This document shows positions 33,638-41,976 of a stretch of 61,090 nt of DNA, in pieces. This DNA is from Thermoplasmata archaeon. GTDB taxonomy: Archaea > Thermoplasmatota > Thermoplasmata > Lutacidiplasmatales > UBA184. The notes beneath the pieces were generated by a model. The model had not been told where the DNA came from, ran no database searches, and saw only the letters and a list, made by a program, of their open reading frames with translations. The DNA is taken from assembly GCA_021819135.1 (NCBI GenBank), contig JAKASE010000012.1, positions 1 through 61,090 on the forward strand. Direction: 5' to 3'. The first letter of the stretch is position 1; each line of letters opens with the position of its first letter. Made by a program: the position numbers and the translations under genes.

Positions 33638-33729
33638 CTTGGACAAAGTACTGGCCTTCTAAGCCAGCAAACTCGGGTTCAAAGGCCCCGGGCGCGCCCC
33701 GCCCGGGGCGGAGAGTCCCGACAGGCCCG
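33623..33729 (+). tRNA. tRNA-Arg(TCT) with a 32-nt T-loop intron
   Basis: The mature tRNA is 75 nt. Acceptor GGGCCTG (33623-33629) pairs perfectly with CAGGCCC (33722-33728), and discriminator G is 33729. The D-stem is GCTT/AAGT with A20 in the loop, an Arg identity base. The anticodon stem is CTGGC/GCCAG with TCT at 33658-33660. The T-stem TCGGG (33673-33677) pairs with CCCGA (33717-33721) only after removing 33684-33715, which splits the T-loop as TTCAAA / T between positions 59 and 60. The intron is a G, a 9-bp hairpin (33685-33693 with 33701-33709, 7-nt loop) and GGAGAG. CCA is not encoded. Confidence 0.88.
33684..33715 (+). other. T-loop (59/60) intron of tRNA-Arg
   Basis: A 32-nt insertion with a perfect GC hairpin. 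Exon TTC (33678-33680) can pair with GAG (33711-33713). That leaves AG|T as a three-nucleotide bulge at the 3' splice site and AAA at the 5' site, a relaxed form of the bulge-helix-bulge that archaeal splicing endonuclease cuts. The same arrangement is found in the tRNA-Ala of this window. Confidence 0.85.
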
Positions 33730-33829
33730 ACCCCCAGCGTGCGGGGAGCCTCTATGGTGTCGCATCGGCAGTCCCCACCGCCGGTCCGTTCCGCGGGGGG
33801 GTCGGAGGGGCCCGACCGGAGGTCGCCGA

Positions 33830-34891
33830 TCAGGTCGTCCCGACCTTGGCGGCGCAGATCTCGCACAGGATCCCCCGGGGGCCGGGCGGTAGCGGGTTGC
33901 CGCAGAGCGGGCAGGTCGCCCGCGCATCGGCGGCCGCGAGGAGCTCCTGGACGCTCGTGCGGAGGGCCGGATCGGCGACCGGCCCCACCGACCGGACCGG
34001 TTCGGTGATCGGCCCGACCGCCGGGAGGAACGCCTCGAGCCGGGGGCGGTAGATCGCCATCCGGTGGTCAAAGGTCACCCACTGCCGTTCGACGAGCCCC
34101 TGGAGGGCGGAGTCGACCAGCTCGCGCACCCCTCCGAAGATGTGGGCGAGCTCGACCGCGGTGAGCCCGTTCGACTCGATCAGGACCTCGAGACACCGCG
34201 ACGCGAGCAGGGAGAGATCGCCCCGGGCGATCGCCCGGTCGACCCCCCAGGCGAGCCGGGACGTGCGGCGGACCCGCCGCGCGGACGGAAGGTGACCGGC
34301 CCGGGGATCGGCGAGGAGGTTCGACCGCACGAGGTCGAGCTCGAACCGGATCCGTTCGTCCGGCAGGTAGGCCAGCAGCGCCGCCGAGAACGGCAGGAGC
34401 GAGGATTTCCGGCACGCCGAGACCCCCTCTTCGAGCGTTCCGAACAGGGCGCCAAGCGAGACGCGCGAGCCCCCGGTCGCCGCGCGGTCCTCCTCCGAGC
34501 GCGAGCGGGGTAGGTAGTGCTCGCGGAGGAGCAGACGGACCACGGCCCGCTGGGGGGGGCCGGAGTCCCGTGGGTAGAGGTCACCCGTACCGTCCGGCCG
34601 GACGGAGAGGCGTTCGAACGGCCGCAGGTAGTCCCACGCCGGGCCGGCGGGCGGGGCGGGCTCGAGCCGCAGCTCGGCGGTCGCGGACTTCGCGTTCGGG
34701 TCGGCGAGCATCGCGAAGAAGGTCGGGTACTCCTTCTCGTCGACCTGGAGGACGAACGGCGCGAGCGGGGTACGTCGTCGGCTCAGGAACTCCTCGTAGG
34801 CCCGGGCGAGCGCGCGTCCGGAGTAGGCGTCGTGCCGGTCCCCGGCGAACCGGCGGGCGAGCTGGTCGAGCTCAGAGAGCGGAACGTCCAT
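33830..34891 (-). CDS. Uncharacterised protein with winged-helix and C-terminal zinc ribbon
   Basis: A 353-residue protein I do not recognise. The N-terminal 200 residues are mixed helix and strand, with no known motif. Around 240-285 the pattern LEVLIESNGLTAVELAHIFGGVRELVDSALQGLVERQWVT resembles a winged helix-turn-helix. The end carries CPLC and CEIC (about 328-348), a likely zinc ribbon. A DNA- or RNA-binding role is possible but unproven. Its start overlaps the end of the upstream glycosyltransferase by 20 bp, so the two are probably co-translated. Confidence 0.6.
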   Translation of the reverse strand: MDVPLSELDQLARRFAGDRHDAYSGRALARAYEEFLSRRRTPLAPFVLQVDEKEYPTFFAMLADPNAKSATAELRLEPAPPAGPAWDYLRPFERLSVRPDGTGDLYPRDSGPPQRAVVRLLLREHYLPRSRSEEDRAATGGSRVSLGALFGTLEEGVSACRKSSLLPFSAALLAYLPDERIRFELDLVRSNLLADPRAGHLPSARRVRRTSRLAWGVDRAIARGDLSLLASRCLEVLIESNGLTAVELAHIFGGVRELVDSALQGLVERQWVTFDHRMAIYRPRLEAFLPAVGPITEPVRSVGPVADPALRTSVQELLAAADARATCPLCGNPLPPGPRGILCEICAAKVGTT

Positions 34892-36080
34892 CGCGACGGA
34901 GCCTCCGCTCGGCCGCCAGCGAGTACAGAGAGATAAGTCGCCGGGCCATCGTTTCGAGGGAGCCGTTCCGCCGGACGAAGTCGGCGGCGCGGCGGCCGGT
35001 CTCGGCGCGTACGTTCGGCCGGTCGGCGAGGTCGACCAGCGAGCCGGCGAGCGCCCCCGCCGACATCATCGGTACGAGACGGCCCGTGACCCCGTCCTCC
35101 ACGATCTCGGCGGGTCCGCCGGTGTCGGGGGCCAGGACCATCGACCCGCAGGCCATCGCCTCGAGCAGGGCCACGCTCGAGGTGTCGCTGGTCGAGGGAA
35201 GGACGAAGAGGTCCGTCTGCGCGAGCAGCGCCGCCTTCTCGGCCTCGGCGACCGGTCCGAGGTACCGGACCCGTCCGGCGAGCCGCGGGTCGTTCGCGAT
35301 CCGCTCGCGGACCGCCTCCTCCTCTGGACCGAGGCCCCCGACCACGGCCACGAGGTCCGTGTGCTCCAGGGCCGCCGAGATGGCATCGAGGAAACGGTGG
35401 ACCCCCTTGTCGACGGTGAGCCGCCCGAGGTAGGTGACGAGCGGGTCGTCGGGGAGCCCGCAGCGTGCCCGCCAATCCGGCACCCGCATCGCGGGGCGGA
35501 ACCGTCCGACATCGATCCCGTTCGGGACCACCTCTACCGGGTAGTGGAACGGCTTGCGGGCGCCCTCGAGGAGGGCCTCTCGTGCGGCCGCGGACGGGGT
35601 GGTGGTGAGGTCGCACCGCCAGTACGTACCTAGGTTGTACCACCAGGCGAGCCGGAAGAAGAACGGCACGAGGAACTTCTGCGGCACCGCCTCCCGCATC
35701 TCCCGGATGTTGGTGTGGAACGTCCCGACCAGCGGCCGGTGAAAGCGTCGCGAGGTGAGGAATCCCATGCTCCCCATCGGCCCGGGAGTGTGGAGGTGGA
35801 TCACGTCCGCGTCCCGGCCCCCTCGGGCCTCCCGGAGAAGGCCGAAGGGGAACACCGGCCAGCGGTACTGGCCGTACAGCGGCACGGGGATCGACCGGAT
35901 CCGCCGCACCAGCACTCCATCCCGGGTCTCCTCCTCGGTGCTCCGGCCGGACCGCGAGCTCGGCGCGTAGACCCGGACGGAGTGGCCGAGGCGCACCATC
36001 GTCCGGGCGAGCCCGTCCGTGATGGCGGCGACCCCATCGCGGAAGGGGGGGTAGGAGTCGGTGAAGTAGACGATCTCCAT
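34872..36080 (-). CDS. Family 4 glycosyltransferase
   Basis: A 402-residue GT-B enzyme. MEIVYFTDSYPPFRDGVA at the start and VIHLHTPGPMGSMG and GTFHTNIREM near 95-125 are typical of the mannosyl- and glucosyltransferase group acting on phospho-inositol or diacylglycerol-type acceptors. The donor side has VPNGIDVGRFRP, TYLGRLTVDKGVH and the E-x7-E segment in SDTSSVALLEAMACG. ATG 36080 matches the family start. It may make a glycolipid. A divergent A/T-rich promoter is shared with the serine hydrolase gene. Confidence 0.83.
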   Translation of the reverse strand: MEIVYFTDSYPPFRDGVAAITDGLARTMVRLGHSVRVYAPSSRSGRSTEEETRDGVLVRRIRSIPVPLYGQYRWPVFPFGLLREARGGRDADVIHLHTPGPMGSMGFLTSRRFHRPLVGTFHTNIREMREAVPQKFLVPFFFRLAWWYNLGTYWRCDLTTTPSAAAREALLEGARKPFHYPVEVVPNGIDVGRFRPAMRVPDWRARCGLPDDPLVTYLGRLTVDKGVHRFLDAISAALEHTDLVAVVGGLGPEEEAVRERIANDPRLAGRVRYLGPVAEAEKAALLAQTDLFVLPSTSDTSSVALLEAMACGSMVLAPDTGGPAEIVEDGVTGRLVPMMSAGALAGSLVDLADRPNVRAETGRRAADFVRRNGSLETMARRLISLYSLAAERRLRRDGRSAL

Positions 36081-36113
36081 GAGTGCCCGAACGGGAGCGG
36101 GGCGCACAGGTTC

Positions 36114-36124
36114 GTTAACTTTAG
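36114..36124. promoter_or_regulatory. Divergent promoter (GT4 / serine hydrolase)
   Basis: GTTAACTTTAG is the only A/T-rich stretch between the two divergent genes. It lies about 38 bp from the glycosyltransferase ATG and about 29 bp from ATG 36148 of the hydrolase, so it may serve both. Confidence 0.5.
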
Positions 36125-36147
36125 GGTTGATGGGCACTGAAGGGGGC

Positions 36148-37632
36148 ATGGCCGGAACCCAGCGTCCGGGGACCTCCGAGCTCGAGCGGTACATCGAACG
36201 GTGCCGGCAACGCCGGCGGATCCCGGGCCTCGCGCTCGGGCTCGTCGCGGGGGACCGGACGGTCCTCGCGCGCGGGTTCGGATTCCGCGACGTCGCCGCC
36301 CGCGCCCCGGCGACCGTTCACACGATCTTCGGCATCGCATCGATGACGAAGTCGTTCGTCGCGATGGCCCTCCTGCGGCTCGCGGAGCACGGGGCGCTGC
36401 GGATCTCGGACCCGGTCGTACGGCACCTGCCGGGGTTCCGGACCCCCGAACCGCGGCGGACGGCGAAGATCACCCTCGCCCACCTGCTCTCACACTCGTC
36501 GGGGCTTCCCCCGCTCCCGTCGATCTACTACACCGCGGCCCGGAGCCTGTCCCGCGATCCCCCCTACGACCCCCGGGTCGCCCGCCGGGTCGGGATCGAC
36601 CCCGACCACCCTCCCATCGACACCTACGAGGGGCTCCTGGACTATCTCGCCACGGCCCGGTACCGGCTCCTCGGACCCCCCGGCGCCCAGTTCAGCTACT
36701 CGAACGAAGGGTACGGCCTGCTCGGGGCGGTGATCGAGCGGACGAGCGGCGAGCGATTCGAGCGGTATCTCGAGGAGGAGGTCCTCCGCCCGGCCGGCAT
36801 GCGCCACACGATGTTCGATACGGGCATCATGCTCCGCGAGCCCGAGGTCACCACGCTCTACTCCCCGAACTGGCACCGTCCGAAGGGGAGGCTCGTCGCC
36901 TCCCAGGAGTGGTGGGAGGATGCGAGCCTCCGGGCGGCCGGTTCCCTGCGGACCCACGTCGCCGACCTGATGCGCTACGTCGGGATCTACCTCCACGGCG
37001 GACGGGCGGGTCGGGAGCGGATCCTATCCTCCGCGAGCCTCGAGGAGATGCTCCGGCCCCGCATCGAGGTCGCTCCCGGCGTCGCCTACGGCTATGGTCT
37101 CGCGATCCTGCCGGACTACCACGGGCACCTCGTGGCCTACCACGGCGGGGGACTGAAGGGGGTCGCCTCCGAGTTCGCCGTGCTGCCCCGCGACGGGATC
37201 GGCGGCGCGGTCCTCGCGAACGCGGACGGCGCGCCGAGCCACCTGGCCCTTCATGCCGGGATCAACCGCCTCCTCGGCCTGCCGCTCGCGACCCCCTTTG
37301 AGGAGGTCCCGCGCGGTCGGCGGCACCCGGGACCGCTCGGCGAGTACGCCGGGTGGTACGCCTCGGGCGAGGGGATATGGTGCCGGATCCGTCCGCAGCG
37401 GGCCGGCCTGCGGCTCGACTTCCGTGGGATCGAGTACATCGACCAGGGGCTGCGTCTCCGCCCGGTCGGCGACGACGGGTTCGCCCTGCGGAAGGGGGGA
37501 GAGTCCCGGTACTTCCGGTTCCTCCGGGACGAACGCGGGAAGGTCCGCTCGGTCCATCTCGGCTGGCGCTGGGTGCGCCGCCGCTCCGTGCCGGAGCTCC
37601 GCCGGGCCCGGACGGGCGGGATCGTCTGGTGA
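36148..37632 (+). CDS. Beta-lactamase-family serine hydrolase
   Basis: A 494-residue protein of the class C beta-lactamase/penicillin-binding-protein fold. The catalytic Ser and Lys are S65 and K68 (ASMTKS), and the Tyr motif is Y184-S-N186 (FSYSNEGYG). A HGGGLKG segment near 330 takes the place of the KTG box. The last 110 residues form a beta-rich C-terminal domain seen in esterase and D-aminopeptidase relatives. It likely hydrolyses an ester or amide rather than beta-lactams. No clear signal peptide is seen. ATG 36148 is preferred over ATG 36130 because of its distance from the TATA-like element. Confidence 0.8.
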   Translation: MAGTQRPGTSELERYIERCRQRRRIPGLALGLVAGDRTVLARGFGFRDVAARAPATVHTIFGIASMTKSFVAMALLRLAEHGALRISDPVVRHLPGFRTPEPRRTAKITLAHLLSHSSGLPPLPSIYYTAARSLSRDPPYDPRVARRVGIDPDHPPIDTYEGLLDYLATARYRLLGPPGAQFSYSNEGYGLLGAVIERTSGERFERYLEEEVLRPAGMRHTMFDTGIMLREPEVTTLYSPNWHRPKGRLVASQEWWEDASLRAAGSLRTHVADLMRYVGIYLHGGRAGRERILSSASLEEMLRPRIEVAPGVAYGYGLAILPDYHGHLVAYHGGGLKGVASEFAVLPRDGIGGAVLANADGAPSHLALHAGINRLLGLPLATPFEEVPRGRRHPGPLGEYAGWYASGEGIWCRIRPQRAGLRLDFRGIEYIDQGLRLRPVGDDGFALRKGGESRYFRFLRDERGKVRSVHLGWRWVRRRSVPELRRARTGGIVW

Positions 37633-37656
37633 CCGACCTCGTCGGTCGGCCGCCGC

Positions 37657-38442
37657 TCAGAGGACCGTCTCGAACGCGCGCTCGAGGAGGCTCATCTCGC
37701 GGAGGTCGAGGGCGCGCCGGTCGAAGGAGACGATCAGGCCGGAGCCGGTCTCGCGCGCCTGCGCGACGAGCCAGTGGACGAACTTGAGGGTCGTGTCGAG
37801 CGAGTACTCCGTCGCGAGATACTCGAGCGCGTCGACGTAGAGGAGGGCCCCGCCGTCCGCCTCCGTCGGGTCGCGAAGGCGTCCGCCGATCTCCCCCGGC
37901 GCGAGCCGGGCCTCCGGGCTCCCGCCGGCCCCGGCGCCGCCCACGACGAGGTCGATCCGCCGGTCGGGGGGAACGCCGGGAACGTCGGGAGGCCTTAGGG
38001 AGACCGTCGCGAGGCGGGGGAAGCCCGCGGCGTTCGACCGCAGGATCTCGAGGGCTCGCGCCGGCCGCTCCTCGCGGACGAGAACGCTCTTGCCCGGGAG
38101 GATCCGCACGGAAGGGGCCCCGCCGCCCGTCAGCGGCGCGGTCCAGGGGCGCGCGGCCTGTGGGGGGCGCAGGAGCGAACCCCACGCCGGTCGTCGCGGG
38201 GGTGCGAGGAGGCTCTTCCGTTTGATCTCGACCTCCTCGGGCAGCCGGGCGAGCCGGCTCTCGACGAGGATGCGGAGCTCCTGGGCGGTGTGGCCCCGCG
38301 ACGTGTGCTGGAGGACCTCCCGCAGCGCGCTCCGCACGCCTTCCTCATAGCCGGACGCGTACGTCCTCGCGAACTCCTCGTCGGCCGGCGGCTCGTCGGA
38401 CGGGGCCGGGGGCGGCTCGGTCCGGCGATCCGGCGCGCTCAC
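37657..38442 (-). CDS. DUF835 domain protein
   Basis: A 261-residue protein. The C-terminal part matches DUF835, a domain common in Thermoplasmata and Thermococci signalling proteins. It includes PGKSVLVREERPARALEILR, the FPRLATVSLRPP strand and LLYVDALEYLATEYSLDTTLKFVHWLVAQARETG, ending with LIVSFDRRALDLREMSLLERAF. The first 90 residues form a charged helix (YASGYEEGVRSALREVLQHTS, then LRILVESRLARLPEEVEI). It may sense or relay a signal, but no partner is evident. The start overlaps the DUF35 stop by 4 bp. Confidence 0.75.
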   Translation of the reverse strand: MSAPDRRTEPPPAPSDEPPADEEFARTYASGYEEGVRSALREVLQHTSRGHTAQELRILVESRLARLPEEVEIKRKSLLAPPRRPAWGSLLRPPQAARPWTAPLTGGGAPSVRILPGKSVLVREERPARALEILRSNAAGFPRLATVSLRPPDVPGVPPDRRIDLVVGGAGAGGSPEARLAPGEIGGRLRDPTEADGGALLYVDALEYLATEYSLDTTLKFVHWLVAQARETGSGLIVSFDRRALDLREMSLLERAFETVL

Positions 38443-38930
38443 GCCGTGGCCCGGTCCTTCGCCGCCGCTTCGGCCTTCGGGACGGGCACCGACGGACCCC
38501 GGGCGGCCGGCGCCTCCCCGGGCTCCTCCACGGGCGCGAACTTGTAGCCGTAGTGGATCACGCCGGCCTTTCCCTCCTCGCGGAGCTTGCGGAACGTCGC
38601 GTGCACCCGCAGGCCGATTCGGACCTCCTCGGGGGCGACGTCGACGACCTGGCCGGTCAGCATCGGTCCCTCGACGGTCTTCACGAGCGCGACCACGTAC
38701 GGGACCTGCATCTCGAACCCTTCGGCCGCCTCATGGACGACCGAGTAGGAGAAGACCTCCCCTTCGCCCGAGAGCTGGAACGGCATCATCTTCTCGATCG
38801 ACTGGCGGTGGCTCGTGCAGTGGGGGCAGACGCTCCGCGGGGGGAAATAGACCGTACTGCACGTCGAGCACTTCGATCCGCCGAGGTTGTAGCGTCGCGG
38901 GGTCTCGCGCCAGAAACGGGCGATCGACAT
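38439..38930 (-). CDS. DUF35 OB-fold/zinc-ribbon protein of the HMG-CoA synthase complex
   Basis: A 163-residue scaffold protein. The rubredoxin-like zinc ribbon has C21/C24 (CSTC) and C35/C38 (CPHC), followed by an OB-fold (GEGEVFSYSVVHEAAEGFEMQVPYVVALV). The last 30 residues are an Ala/Pro-rich tail. In archaea such proteins hold thiolase and HMG-CoA synthase together, so acetoacetyl-CoA passes directly between them. The gene order here (synthase, thiolase, DUF35) is the same. Confidence 0.85.
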   Translation of the reverse strand: MSIARFWRETPRRYNLGGSKCSTCSTVYFPPRSVCPHCTSHRQSIEKMMPFQLSGEGEVFSYSVVHEAAEGFEMQVPYVVALVKTVEGPMLTGQVVDVAPEEVRIGLRVHATFRKLREEGKAGVIHYGYKFAPVEEPGEAPAARGPSVPVPKAEAAAKDRATA

Positions 38931-38939
38931 GGTCTTCCC

Positions 38940-40109
38940 TCAGTTCCCCCGTTCGAGCAGGTGCACGACGCTCGTCGCCCCGGTCCCGCCCACATCGTGG
39001 GTGAGCCCGAGCGCGGCCCCCGGCACCTGACGATCTTTCGCCTCGCCCCGGAGCTGTCGGACGATCTCGACGACCTGCGCCACCCCCACGGCGCCGAACG
39101 GACGGCCCTGGGCCTTGAGGCCTCCGGAGGGGTTCACCACGGTCCGGCCCCCGGGGCCGAACGTCCCGCTCGAGAACTCCGCGCCGGCGCGGCCCTTCTC
39201 GACGAACCCGAGGTCCTCGAGCGCGACCAGCGCGCTGATCGAGTATCCGTCGTGGATCTCCGCCACCCGCACGTCGGGGGGCGCCCGGCGGGCGCGCCCG
39301 AAGGCGCGGCGGGCCGCCTCGACCGTGGACGCGAGGGTCGTGATGTCCTCGCGGTGTTGGAGGGCCATCGTGTCGCAGGCGACCTCGCTCGCCGCGATCC
39401 GGATCGGCGTGTCGGTATGCTTCCGCGCGGTCTCGAGCGGGCCGAGGACGACCGCGGCGGCGCCGTCCGAGAACGGCGCGCAGTCGAGCATGCCGAGGGG
39501 CTCGGCGACCGGTCCGGCCCCGAGCACCTGCTCGAGCGTGAGCTTGTTCCGGTAATGCGCGTTCGGGTTCCGCGCGGCCATCGCGTGGGCGTGGACCGGG
39601 ACCTGGGCGAGCTGTTCGCGCGTCGTCCCGTACTGGTGCATGTGCCGTCGCGCGAGCAGGGCCCAGAGGGCCGGGAGCGTCGCCCCAAAAACGACCTCCC
39701 ACTCGTGGTCGGCCGCCGAGCTCGTGATCTCGGAGGCGGTCGCATCGGGGACATCGGTCAGCTTCTCCGCCCCCCCGACGACGACATAGTCGTAGAGGCC
39801 GCTCGCGACCGCGAGGTATCCCTGGTGGAGCGCGAGCGAGCCGGACGCCCCGCCGCCCTCGATGCGGACGCTCGGGAGGTGCCGACCGGCAAGACCGGCA
39901 TAGTCGAGGATCAGGGGGGCGATGTGCTCCTGGTCGATGAGGGTCCCGGACGCCATGTTGCCGAGGTAGAGGGCGTTCAGGTCGCTCGAAGAGAGCTTCG
40001 CGTCGACGAGCGCCTCGAGCCCGGCCTCGATCCCGATCTCCCGGAACGACCGGTCCCAGAGCTCGCCGAACTTCGTCTGCCCGACGCCGAGCACCGCGAC
40101 CTCGCGCAT
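38940..40109 (-). CDS. Thiolase of the mevalonate cluster, lacking catalytic residues
   Basis: A 389-residue archaeal thiolase (SCP2-like group) starting MREVAVLGVGQTKFGELWDRSF. In the family, VEAACASG supplies the nucleophile and KxxGHPxGATG the His base. Here these read IEGGGASG (Gly at 87 in place of Cys) and KAQGRPFGAVG (Arg336 in place of His). The EIHDGYS His (H286) and THDVGGTGAT end remain. The enzyme probably cannot catalyse normal condensation and may be a structural partner of the complex. It lies 2 bp from the HMG-CoA synthase gene. Confidence 0.85.
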   Translation of the reverse strand: MREVAVLGVGQTKFGELWDRSFREIGIEAGLEALVDAKLSSSDLNALYLGNMASGTLIDQEHIAPLILDYAGLAGRHLPSVRIEGGGASGSLALHQGYLAVASGLYDYVVVGGAEKLTDVPDATASEITSSAADHEWEVVFGATLPALWALLARRHMHQYGTTREQLAQVPVHAHAMAARNPNAHYRNKLTLEQVLGAGPVAEPLGMLDCAPFSDGAAAVVLGPLETARKHTDTPIRIAASEVACDTMALQHREDITTLASTVEAARRAFGRARRAPPDVRVAEIHDGYSISALVALEDLGFVEKGRAGAEFSSGTFGPGGRTVVNPSGGLKAQGRPFGAVGVAQVVEIVRQLRGEAKDRQVPGAALGLTHDVGGTGATSVVHLLERGN

Positions 40110-40111
40110 CG

Positions 40112-41164
40112 TCACTCGCCTCCCATGTGGATCTTGCCCCGGAACTTCGCGTAGACGGCGTACGACAGCTCGACGCCCTGGTCGAGGTACCACTGGACCG
40201 GCCGACCGTGGTGTCGGTCGAACCGGGCGATCTCGTCGGTCGTTTCGAGGTCGAACGCGTCCGAGCCGGCCCCCGAACCGTATCCGACCACGAGGATCCG
40301 TTCGCCGGGTCCGGCGTGGTCGAGGACGTTCGCGAGGCCGATGAGCGCCGCGCCGGAATAGGTGTTCCCGATGTAGGGGGTCACGAGGCCGTATCGCATC
40401 TGGGCGTCGGTGAAGCCGAGCTGCTTGCCCACCCGCTGGGGGAACTTCCCGTTCGGCTGGTGGAAGACGACGTGCCGGTAGTCCTTCGGACCGGTCCCTC
40501 CCGCCTCCATGATCCGCCGCGCGCACTCCGACTCGTGCCGGAAGTACGCGGGCTCACCGGTGAACCGCCCGCTGTGGCTGGGGTACTTCTGGCCCTCCCG
40601 GCGCCAGAAGTCCGGGGTGTCGGTGGTGTACGAGAGCGTCCGGTGGACCCGGCAGATCACCCGGTCCCGGCCGATGACGAACGCGGCGCCGCCGGCGCTC
40701 GCGGAGTACTCGAGGGCGTCCCCCGGGGCCCCCTGCGACGTGTCGGTACCGATCGCGACGCCGTACCGGATCATCTCCGACCCGACGAGCCCGAGGCAGG
40801 TCTGGATCGCGGCCGTTCCGGCCTTGCAGGCGAACTCGAAGTCGGCCGCGGTGAGGTTCGGGGTGGCGCCGACCGCCTGCGCGACGACCGTCGCGGTCGG
40901 TTTGACGGCGTACGGGTGCGACTCGGACCCGACGTAGATCGCGCCGATCTCTTGCGGGTCGATCGCGCCGCGGAGGAGCGCGGTGCGCAGCGCCTCCGTC
41001 GAGATCGTGATCGTATCCTCGTCCGGCGAAGGGACGCTCTTGCGGACCACGTTCAGGTTGTGGCCCATCGCCTCGCCGTCCGAGCCCCAGACCCGACCGA
41101 TCTCGGCGGGGGTGATGCGGTATCTCGGTACGTACGCTCCGTAGCTGACGATCCCTGCTTGCAT
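40112..41164 (-). CDS. Hydroxymethylglutaryl-CoA synthase
   Basis: A 350-residue archaeal HMG-CoA synthase that joins acetyl-CoA and acetoacetyl-CoA in the mevalonate route to isoprenoid lipids. The catalytic triad is visible: E81 ([10 protein letters not shown]), C113 (FEFACKAGT) and H235 (FHQPNGKFP). Length and the opening [17 protein letters not shown] match archaeal enzymes. It is the first structural gene after the regulator and precedes thiolase and DUF35. Confidence 0.93.
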   Translation of the reverse strand: MQAGIVSYGAYVPRYRITPAEIGRVWGSDGEAMGHNLNVVRKSVPSPDEDTITISTEALRTALLRGAIDPQEIGAIYVGSESHPYAVKPTATVVAQAVGATPNLTAADFEFACKAGTAAIQTCLGLVGSEMIRYGVAIGTDTSQGAPGDALEYSASAGGAAFVIGRDRVICRVHRTLSYTTDTPDFWRREGQKYPSHSGRFTGEPAYFRHESECARRIMEAGGTGPKDYRHVVFHQPNGKFPQRVGKQLGFTDAQMRYGLVTPYIGNTYSGAALIGLANVLDHAGPGERILVVGYGSGAGSDAFDLETTDEIARFDRHHGRPVQWYLDQGVELSYAVYAKFRGKIHMGGE

Positions 41165-41203
41165 GGTTCCGTTCCTTCCTTCTTCGAGCTCGATCCCTTC
41201 GGA

Positions 41204-41881
41204 CTAGAGGTCCTCCAGCCGCTCGAGGAGCTCCGAGGCCCCGAGGGGCGTGGTGAGGAGCGGGATGTTCTCGACCTCGCTGAGGCGGATGGCGAGCGGG
41301 TCGATCCGGCCGGGGGCGGCGAAGACCACGGCCGCCGGCTTCAGCGGGTGCGCGCGGATCGCCACCATCGGAGACCGGCCGTACTTGACGTTGGAGAAGA
41401 TGAGGGCCCGCTGGGTCGTCCAGCCGTACACCTCGACGAAGCGGGTCGCGTCGATCGAGAGGATCGCCCGGGGGGCATCGAGGACCGTGAACCCGTGGAT
41501 GTCCCGGTGGAGTCCGACCCGGCTCACCGCCCGTGCGTTCAGGCGGTCGGCGAGCGCGCGGAGGGGGATCGCCACCGCGAACTCGCGCATCCCGAGGATC
41601 CCTTCGGAGTGGGGGTGCAGCCCGAGCCGCTGGCTGACGTGTCCCCCGTTCTCCGCATCGACGGCGAGCAGCGCCTCGACGTAGCGACGGATGAACCCGG
41701 CCCCGGGGCTCGCCCGACGCTCCGACTCGTAGTCGCTGATCACGCTCGGCACCGTGTCCAGGTGCTTTGCGAGGTCGCGCTGGGAGATCGCAAAGCCCTC
41801 CCGCCACTTCCTAAGGGTCCGCCCGGGGTGGGGGGAGAGGACGACCTCGCCGGCGATCTTCTCTCGGATCTCGGCGTCCAC
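41204..41881 (-). CDS. Helix-turn-helix regulator of the HMG-CoA synthase cluster
   Basis: A 225-residue regulator. The Xre-type helix-turn-helix is at about 25-70 (FAISQRDLAKHLDTVPSVISDYESERR). The C-terminal domain of about 150 residues, with VYGWTTQRALIFSNVKYGRSPMVAIRAHPLKPAAVVF, is shared by archaeal regulators found beside this cluster. It probably controls the mevalonate genes downstream, 39 bp away. The ligand is unknown. A TATATTTATACC-like stretch (plus-strand GGTATAAAT, 41902-41910) is about 25 bp upstream. Confidence 0.75.
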   Translation of the reverse strand: MDAEIREKIAGEVVLSPHPGRTLRKWREGFAISQRDLAKHLDTVPSVISDYESERRASPGAGFIRRYVEALLAVDAENGGHVSQRLGLHPHSEGILGMREFAVAIPLRALADRLNARAVSRVGLHRDIHGFTVLDAPRAILSIDATRFVEVYGWTTQRALIFSNVKYGRSPMVAIRAHPLKPAAVVFAAPGRIDPLAIRLSEVENIPLLTTPLGASELLERLEDL

Positions 41882-41901
41882 GGAGGGCGCCGAGGGTCCC
41901 C

Positions 41902-41910
41902 CCGGTATAA
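41902..41910 (-). promoter_or_regulatory. TATA box of the mevalonate-cluster regulator
   Basis: GGTATAAAT on the plus strand (ATTTATACC on the coding strand) lies about 25 bp before ATG 41881, the spacing of a leaderless archaeal promoter. Confidence 0.6.
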
Positions 41911-41976
41911 ATCGATGCGCATGGTGTCGGTGGGAAGGCTCGACATCTGCCGATGGACGGGCCGGACCCGGGGGAG

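Noticed and set aside
33616-33695. A T-arm-less tRNA whose acceptor is extended by pairing of GCGCCCGGGCC with GGCCCCGGGCGC
   Set aside because: The pairing has a bulge and leaves the T-stem unpaired. Removing 33684-33715 gives a standard tRNA with perfect stems, a better explanation. The extra pairing may just be a competing fold.
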